From Myxococcales bacterium (GTDB taxonomy: Bacteria; Myxococcota_A; Polyangia; Polyangiales; JAFGIB01): 42,557 bases of DNA. Where the stretch lies: contig JAPPOR010000919.1 in NCBI GenBank assembly GCA_028817905.1, forward strand, positions 1-42,557. Direction: 5' to 3'. The notes under the pieces were generated by a model. It did no database searches and was not told the origin of the DNA. It saw nothing but the letters and a program-made list of their open reading frames with translations. Below are positions 12,601-21,600 of the stretch, piece after piece (position 1 is the first letter of the stretch; each line of letters begins with the position of its first letter). The position numbers and the translations under genes were made by a program.

Positions 12601-15600
12601 CACAACGTGATCAAAGTCACTTCCGGAGGCACTGATATCGACGGTCCGCGTGTCACTGAGAGTGAAGCTGAAGAAGGCATCCGGACCCGTTCCTTCGGCA
12701 CCGCACACCGCCCCGCCCTCGGCGATCGCCTGGTCGAAGCGCGTGCCGACGAGGTCACTGGTCATCCCGGTCGTCACGCCGCTGAAGGCCTCTGGCGGAT
12801 AGAGGTCCGGGTTGGCGAGCGCCTGGGGCGAACCGAAACTCTCGTTCATGTTCCCCATGGCGTTCAGGTCGGTCACGGGTGGGCTGACGTCGCTTCCGGG
12901 GCTCGGCCCAGAACCACCGCTGCCGTCGAATAGGGCGATCACCGGATTGAAGCCGGGTAGCGGGTTGTTGACCGCGATGCGGACGGGCCCTGACGAGGTG
13001 GTCGTGAACGAGTACAGGGCGTCGGGGGCCAGGTCGGAGGTCCCGCACTGCGGTCCGGTACCGGACATCGTGGACACCAGGTAGTCCGCCGCCAGTCCCG
13101 TCGTGGTGGCGTTGTAGGTCGACAGCTGGGCGTCGGTGATGTCCCCCAGGGCGTGCTCGCTGTCGTCGTGCGGATAGTCGACGCCTTCCTCGAGCGGCGG
13201 GGCCACGCTGAGCTCGCCCACCGTGAGATTGGCGGTGCTGCCGCCGACGTGGAACCAGTCACCGTCGACCGCTCCGAGCGGGTTCGATGCGCCGTCGTTG
13301 CCCGCCTCGCCGCGATCGTCGTACTCGGCGGTGGTCGCGGCTGGGGGCGAGAACGGCGAGCTGTCGAACAGCGCAAGGGTATGGGGGTGATCGGTGCTCG
13401 CGGATCCGATTTCCACTTCCTTGGTGGTCGCGAGCGAAAAGGTGAAGAACGCGTCCGGGCCGACCGGGTCGGCGCTGCACACACCGCCACCCGCGTTGGG
13501 AGCGACATTGAAGGCGGCGCCCGCCACATCGTTCGACATCATAGTCGTATTGCCGATGAAGGCCTGGGTGCTGCCCACGTTGACGCCCTGGGCGGTGGTC
13601 CGGTCTTCGTTGGGATTGCCGCCGGCGCCCAGGTCCGCCGGCGGCCCCGCGGTCTCGGACTTCTTGAGCGGGTCGGACCCACTGCCACCATCGTACAGGG
13701 CGATCACCGCATCGTGCCCAACCGGGTTGAGGCGAACCACGACGTCGGTGCTGTTGGCTGGGACAAACGAGTAAATCGCGTCGGCGGAAGCGCTGCTGGA
13801 GCCACAGACGGGCGCGGGAAAATCGCTGGTCAGGCCTGTCGTGCTGGCGTTGATGACGGCCACCTGCTCGCCATCGACCGTGCCCAGGTCGCTCGGGTTG
13901 ATCGCATTGGGATTGCCGGCGTTGTCGAAGATGCGGGTGCTCATGAACGCGCTGCTCATGTTGGCCATGTCCGCCGTCTTGACGACCCACTGTCCATCCA
14001 CCGCCCCCAGGGGGTTGGCGATCGCCTGGGTCAGGTTGTCGTTTTCCATGACGAACGCACTGGCATCGCTGCTGCTGGCAGAGAAGGTGACGCTGTAGGA
14101 ACCGCGGCCCCCCGGTTCGCCGGTGACGACCGCCCAGTAGGTACCCGCCGCGAGACCCGCCGCCGCCACCTGGGGCGCCCCGTCGGCCAGGCGGCCACAC
14201 GAAAACGCCAGATTGCTCGCGCTCGGCTGGCCAGCGAAGAGTCCGACCACCGCGCCCGGGAAGGATCCGGTGATGTCGATGGACACGTCTGCCGTGTGGT
14301 CCAGGGTGAAGGTGAAGACCGCATCCGGCTCGAGGAAATCCGGGCTGCACAGGCCACCGAAGAAGCCGCCGACCGAGTTGGTCATGCCGTCCGTATTGCC
14401 GACGAAGCGCCGCTGGGCGCCAAAGATGTCCACGTTCTGCGGCGTCAGGGCGGTGTTGGGCGTGGGCAGGGGATGCTGCGCGTCCCCCTCGCAGATGTAG
14501 GGGAACTGGCCCCAGGTGATCGGGGTGTCCACCCACAGACCGTCCTGGTAGCGCATCCGCGTGCCGGGGTTTTGGGTGATCTCGTTCGGTTCCGTGCCAT
14601 ACCACGGGTACGGTGCCGTCAACCCCAGCTGGCCGCCGACCCACTGGCCCCAGCTGTCGGTGTAGGGTGTGATCTGCTGAAACCCGATGTGGTGCTCGTC
14701 GCCGCTCAGTGAGACCTGGGTCGCGATCTCGTCCTGCTCCAACGCGTCGTCGATCGTGACGAGATAGGAGCCGACCGCGGCGCACTTCTGGCGCGCCAGG
14801 TCCCAGCTGCTGATGTCCGTGCAGAACCAGTAGCGATGCAGGTTCCAGTCGTAGAGCGCGCAGTCCGGCGAAGGCTGGAACGGCAGGTTGCGCTCGTCGT
14901 AGAGCTGGGTGGTATAGGCCGGGTCCGACGTCTTGAACGATGTGGAGGGCCGCTCGAACGGGCCGTCGAACAGGCCGAGGACCGTGTCGTAGCCGGTTCC
15001 CTCCGTGGTGATCTCCACCAGGGTGGGCTGTGCGAGGCTAAAGGACCAAACCGCGTCGGGCGCCCCCGGCTCGGCGCCGCACTGGATCGCCGACGCGGCC
15101 ACGTCGCTGGCCATGCTCGCGGTCGTTCCCGTATAGGTCCACTGGCCACCCTGCTCGAGTGGGACGTGGGCCGAGGTGGTGTACCCCTCGTTGCCAGCCG
15201 TCGGGATGACTGTCTCCGCGACCTGGGCAGCCGTCAACGGGGCACCATTGGTGCCGTCATACAGCGTGAGGACCGGATCGAACTGGGTCTGGCCGTAGGC
15301 CGCAGAGATCCGCAGCTGCCCCGTTTCCGAGGGCACAAAGTAGTACAGGGCGTCGGCGGCCGCCGTGGCGCCGCCACAGGTCGGCGCCGGATAGTCGGCG
15401 GCCATGCCGGTCGTGCTGCCGTTGTCCACCTGGATGCGTCGCCCCATCGGATCCGGCAGCTGGGTCGCGTGGGTCTCGTTGGTGTTGTCCTGGTTGTTGA
15501 CCACCCGGAGCTCCTGGGCGGAGATCGACAGGTCGGCCAGGTCTCCGCCGTAGCGGAACCAGTTCGAGTAGGCATCCGGAGTGGGGTCCGGGTTGACGTC

Positions 15601-18600
15601 CGCCTCCTGTCGGGAGTCGTTGGCGAGGGGCACGACACCAGGCGTCCCCCCGAGGGCCGCCGAGCTGTAGAGCGACAGGACGGGACTGACGGCGGAGCCC
15701 GTGGCATCGATGATGACCTCGGTCGCCGTGCTGAGCGAGAAGTCGTACACGGCGTCGGGCGACCCGGGCGCCGTTCCGCACATGTTGGTGTCATAGGCGA
15801 TGTCCGCGCCCATGCCGGTCGTGTCGCCGGTGTAGATCAGCGTGCCTCCCCCCACGAGCGGCACGTTCTGGGATGTTCCCACATCATCGTTCGACATCCC
15901 GACGGGGGTGGTGGTCGTGGTCTGCTCGCTGGAGGTCAGCGGATCGCCATTTGTACCGTCGTACAGCGCCAGCGCCGTGTTGTACCCAGCATCGGGCGAG
16001 GCCGCGATACGCACCGTGGTGCTCTGCGAAGAGTAGAACGCGTACAGCGCGTCACTGGAGGCGTCCCCGGCAGAGCAGCTCGGCGCGTTGAAGTCGATGG
16101 TCTGGTTGGCGTGGGACGTGTCGGCACCCAGGATGGTGGCGCGTGACCCGAAGATGTCCCCCAGGTCGAGCGCTGCGCCCGCGTTGTTGGAATTGTCGCT
16201 ATTGTCCACGTTCACCTGGGCCTGGGTGCTCACGCTCAGGTTGCCCGTGTTGGCGTCGTAGACGAGCCAGTCGTTGGAGACGACGGGCGTCGGAGATGGG
16301 TTGGCGCTCGCCTCCTGGTAGGTGTCATTCTCGAGCAGGGTGGCCGCCGGACGCTCGAGCGCGCCGTCCTTGAACACATTGAACACGACCTGGTTGTCGC
16401 TGGCGGTCTGGACGGCGATCGCGTCGTGAAGCGCCGCCCACGGCTGCGAATCCAGTATGCCGTCGTCGTTGACGTCCAGGTCGTCTCCCACCGTGCCGGT
16501 GAAGTCCTCGACCAGCAGCAGGGTGACGGCGCCATTTTCGAACACGTCCGGGTCTGCGATCACCATCACGAGACCGCTCGAGTCACTGGTCAGGGCGATC
16601 TGCGTCGCCGTGTCGATCTCGCCAGACCGGGAGCCGTCGCCATCGACCTGCACCAGCCAGTAGTTGCTCAGGTCTGTGAGAGGTGGCCCGAGGATCTCGA
16701 CCACCTCCTCGTCGTCCACACCGATGTGGTCGAAGATGAACTCATTGATGATGGGCGTGGTGCGGGTGCTGCGCACGGAGTTGGGATAGAAGGGCGTGTA
16801 CAGCGCCTCGCCCGGTGCCGCGGTGCCTGTCGACCAGCCGGCGAGGAAGCCCTCGCCATCGTAGTCGTTGCGCATCCAGTCGGACGCGTTGTCGCTGTCA
16901 CTCTGGGTGGGCACGCGCGAAGCACCTGCCACCATCTGGGCGCCACCGTCGAAGTCCGGAGCCAACACACTCGGCGAGTACGTGAAGTCACCGAGATCCT
17001 GATCGGACACCGCGACCGAGTCGACGATGCTCGTCCACGGCGTCAAGTCCAGGACGCCGTCATTGTCGACGTCCAGATCCTGGCCCACGGTCGCGCTCGA
17101 TCCGTTTACAAGCAGGATCGTAAGGGTGCCCGGCTCGAGCTCACTGTCGAGCCATCCGGTCCACCAAAGCCCCCAGACGTCGGCTACATCGAGCGGATAG
17201 ATTCGGTCCACGACGCCGTTGTCGCCACTGTCACCGTCCACGACGACCAGTGAGTACTGGCTCAGGTCCACGAACGCCGGCGCGATGACCTCGATGAACT
17301 CGCGGGACTCGCCCCCCGAGTAGGAGGTCGAGAACTCACTGATCAGCGGCGGGTTCGATAGATCGAGCACCGCCAGGTTGGTCCAGGGGCCCAGGTACTC
17401 GATGGCTGTGTTGTGCGCTTCGCCAACCACCGGCGTGGCATCCAGGTCGAAGTCGTTGCGCAGCCAGTCGACGGCGCTGTTGGTGTCCTGCCCATCGGGA
17501 ACGCGGGAGGCGCCACCCGGCGGGGAGGACCAGCCGTCATAGCCACCCACGAGCGTTACATTGGAGTAGGTGTGGTTCGCGCTGCCCGAAGCGGACGCAT
17601 CGATGTTGACCTCGGTCACGTCGTCGAGCGTGAACTTGAAGACGGCATCGCCGGCGCCGAAAGCCGCGCCGCACGCGAGTGCGGTCGGATCCACGTCGAC
17701 CGACATGGAAGCGGTGCTGCCCCGGTAGGAGCGTACACCTGCCGAAAGATCGACGATCTCGGCGGTCGCGTCGTCCTCATTGGGGTTGCCCTCGGCATCC
17801 AGCTCGACGGTCACCGGAGTAGATGAAGGCACGCCCTCGAACACGGCCACGGCGGCGTTGAGTCCGGTGTCCGGAGTGAGATTGATATCGACCGTGGTGT
17901 CCAGCCGCGGGCTGATCCTGTAGACCGCATCCGGCGCGTTATCCCCCGGGCCACAGGACAGCACGTTCTGGGTGTAGTGGCCCTGCATCCCGGACAGGCT
18001 GGTGTTGGTGACCTGAAGCTTGCTGCGATAGGCATCGCCCAGGTCGAGCGCGCTCAGCGCCTGTTCGTTGTCCTTGGTTGCGTTGTCGACCTCCAACCGC
18101 CGGTCGTACAGCGAGGTGAGCCGAACCTCATATGCAATGTCCACCGACAGGGCGGCGTTGCTGTCCACGACCACGTAGTACGTCTGGCCGGCGGTCACAT
18201 CCACGTCGGTCGACGCGGGGTTATTGACGGTTCCCGTCCCGCAAGCCTCGGCACCGCTGACATCGCTCAGCAGCGTACCGTTGCCGCCGGCTGCACCGGG
18301 CCCGGTCACCTTGACCTCGTACTTGCCCGCGGGGCTGGTCGCTGTACCCGTGACCACAAGATAGTAGCGGTTGGGGACATTGAAGCTCAGGGTCAGCGGG
18401 GGATCGGATGCCTGCTGGCAACCGAGCAAGGTCGCGCCGCTGACGGAGTTTTCGTACACACCCAGGACTGCCTCGTAGTTGGCTGCGGAGAGGTCGGCAA
18501 TCACGCCGGCCATGGAGCCGCCCGGATTGATCTCGAACACCGCGTCCGGTGCGCTCTGGGTCGCACCGCAGCCGGAAACCAGCCCTGCCGCCACCCCATC

Positions 18601-21600
18601 CACATCGATGCCCATGCGGCTCGTCGCCCCGCGCAGGTGCAGTGTTGTGGTAGAGCTCAGGTTGTAGACCGTAGCGAGCGCTTCCGACTCGCTGGGAGGT
18701 GTCGCTGGAGGAACCCCCTCACAAATGAAGTAGGTGGAGTCACCAAAGGACGCCGCGCAGCGCTTGTCCTCCCAGGTCCCGTCGGTATTGATGGCGGCGC
18801 ACAGGTGGCTGTCCTCGTTCGGCTCGCTTCCGCCCCAGTTGGTGACCGTTCCGGTGCCGTCCTCCCACTGGTAGCTGCTGCTCGCGTCCGCCCGGCGGTA
18901 GCCGATGTGATAGTCGCGACTCTGACCGGCGACGTAGCCCTCAATCACAGCCTGCTCGGCGGCGTCGTTGATCGACACGAGCTTCATGCCCGTGCCGGCG
19001 CAGGTCGTCGCCGCCGCATCCCACTGCTGCCGGGTGTTGCACACCGCATACAGGCGCTGATTGTGCGTGTGCAGGGTGCAAGCCGAGTGCGGTTTGACCG
19101 CCTGCACTGCGGCAGACGCGATGTCGAACTCGTCGACCGGAACATTGGGCGTCGATGCGGGTGGGGGACCGTCAAAGACCGACAGCTTCAGGGGGCTGGC
19201 CACGGTCGGCTCGGCCTCGACCCGAACGGTTCCGTTCACACTGGGTGTGAACGAGTAGACCTGATCTTGCGCTGCCAGGGCCGCCCCGCAGCCACTGACG
19301 GCATCGCTGTAGTCGTCCGCGGTCGCCACGGCCAACGTGGCACCACTCGTGGTGGTCTGTACGGCGGAAATCGGATCGCCGAGGTGCAACGCGACGCTCG
19401 CGCGCTCATGCGTGTTGGCGCTCGCATCGGCGCTGGCGCTCTGCCCCGGTGGGACCGAATACAGGGCGATCACCGGATCGAACAGGGCGCTCTGGTCGGA
19501 CTGCACCCCACTCGTGTTGCCGTCCTCTACGCGCAGCTCGAGTTCCGTGGGTTTGGTCAGGGTGAACCGGAGCATCACGTCTTCGGCGCTGTCCTTCGCG
19601 TCGCAACTGATGCCCGAGATGGTGTCGGAGAACTCGGCGGTTCCATAGGCACCGGAAGATCCACTGATGTCGCTCACCTGGTAGGCGGCGTTGGTCACCT
19701 CGCCGAAGTACTCGATCGCCTGGTGGGGCATCTCCCCCAGGTAGGGCACCGTCGCTCCGTCCGACTTGTATGCCTCCGGCGGCTTGTCGTCGTGCAGGGA
19801 GATCACCGTGTCGAAGGAACTGCCCTCGGTGTCGATCCGTACCCGTCGGGGAGAGTCCAGCTGGAAGCTGTAGACCGCGTCCGCCGCGTTCGGGTGGGGC
19901 CCACACTGGGTGAGGCTCTCGTCGTAGTCCGCATCGATGCCCACCGCATCGGTTGCGCCCAGCACGGTGAGGTAGTCCCCATCCAGGTTGCCCCCGTTGC
20001 CCAGGCTGGCAGCCGTATCGAAGGTGTCATTCGTCGCGAGGTTGATGCTCGAGGATGGGTTCGTCGGCAGGTCCGACGGGGTGCCTTCGTGCAAGGACAG
20101 GACCGTCCCGAAGCTGCTCTCACTGCTGTCGAACGTGACATGTGCCGCCAAGGTGGGACGGAAGGTGAACATCACCTGGTTGGTGTTGCCATCGGCGCCG
20201 CACCCGCTGATCCCACCCAGTAGACCCGCCCCGGAGTTCGCGCCGTCGGTGGTCCCAATGTAGGTCAGGTAGGTCTGGTCGGGCCCAGATGAGAGCGCGA
20301 CGACCTGCTGGTCCATCACGTAGATCGGCGCCCCGACCGAATTGGGCACACCGCGGAACAGGGACATCACGATGTCCTGGTCGGTGGCCGGGGTACCGTC
20401 CTCGCCGCGGGTCGCCAGGTGGAAGTTGAGATCCAAGGGGCCGCTGCCGGCTGGGACGATGAAGCGATACACCTGGTCCGGCGCAGCGGCGTCCGGGCCA
20501 CAGCCCGTGATGCTCGCGGGGTAGTCACCCACCATGCGCTCCAGGTCCCCGACGAAGGTGAGGTACTTGCCCGCCAGGTCCCCGACATTGTGCGCGGTTG
20601 CAAACGTTTCGGCCGTGACCGGTGCGAAGTGCGCCTGGTAGTCGCTGGCGGACCATCGCTGGACGTCGCTGCTGAAATCGCTCGGGTCCCGGGCCTGCGC
20701 GTCGAAATCTGCGAGCGGGTAGAAGCCGTTGGGGCTGTTATAGCTGTGCGAAGCAAGGTTGGGCCCGTGCACCATGTCGGCGTCCGTGAACAGCACGACG
20801 ATCGGCACCGTGTCCGGACGAAAGCACGGGTAGCCCCAGTGGCTGGCCGCACAGCCCGAACCGTTGCGGTCGGGTACGGCCGGACGCTCGACACCGAAGT
20901 AGTGGCCTTGGCCGGTGAGCACGGAATGAAGCGCAGCCATGGAGGACTCGGGCCACACCCGGTTGCTGTTGGTCTGCATTTCCGCGATGGCGTCGCGCAC
21001 CGCGAGCACGTCGTCGGTCATGTCAACCTGGTGCCGGAAGGTGTGCTCGTCGGCGTGCCCATAGTCGCGATAGGGCACCATCCGGAAGTACCCCGTGCCG
21101 AACCATGCGCTGCCCACCAGGCAGCGGACGGCGCCGACCACGCCCTGGTCCTTGAGCTCATTGTCCGGGAAGCCATCGAAGTCCAGGTCGGGGCAGTCGA
21201 TCTGACCGCCGCAGTAGGTCGCTTGGGCGCTCAGGCAGCTGTCCTGGTTGTCAGATGCGACTACGCTCTGACAAGCCGCCTGGCTTCCGCTGACGGGAGC
21301 GTCGCAGCAACGGGAAAGGTGTGCGCAGTTGACGACGTTTCCATCCACCATCGAGCCGACGAGGTTGTCGCGCTCTCCGCCCATCGAGCCGGTCATGTCC
21401 AGCAGGAAGTAGACGTCGGCGTTACGGATCTGCACACCGAGCTCGAGGCCGTCGGTGGCCGACTCGCCCTGGTCCAGCTCGTGAAAGATCGTGAACGGTT
21501 GCTTGTCGACCGTCACGCTTGCGGGGCAATAGCTCGCGAGCTCCGTGGCACAGACCATGTCGTCGTCTGCGGCGGCCGCCACCGCGCCCTCGCACTGCTG

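Larger units (their letters stand above)
600..20520 (-). repeat. Array of about 28 PPC-like beta-sandwich repeats in the giant protein
   Basis: The recurrent core is C-G-x(4-6)-P-D-A-V-Y-x-F-x(8)-V-x-I followed ~15 residues later by F-D-x-V-(I/L)-A-L-(Y/F)-D-G. I count about 28 cores between roughly plus 20490 and 770. Two subtypes alternate: one continues into 'ENDDR...LG.(I/L)DG.W.VR.ADL.NLS', the other into 'PLT..E'. Paired units give a super-repeat of ~250-258 residues where undisturbed (for example cores at 13806, 13047 and 12294). Resemblance to bacterial pre-peptidase C-terminal (PPC) domains is my reading of the motif. Lectin, DUF2341 and glycine-rich modules sit between the units. 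Confidence 0.75.

Noticed and set aside
13259-14785. 508-aa minus ORF
   Set aside because: Same strand as the giant gene but a different frame; Arg-rich out-of-frame translation with no recognisable motif.
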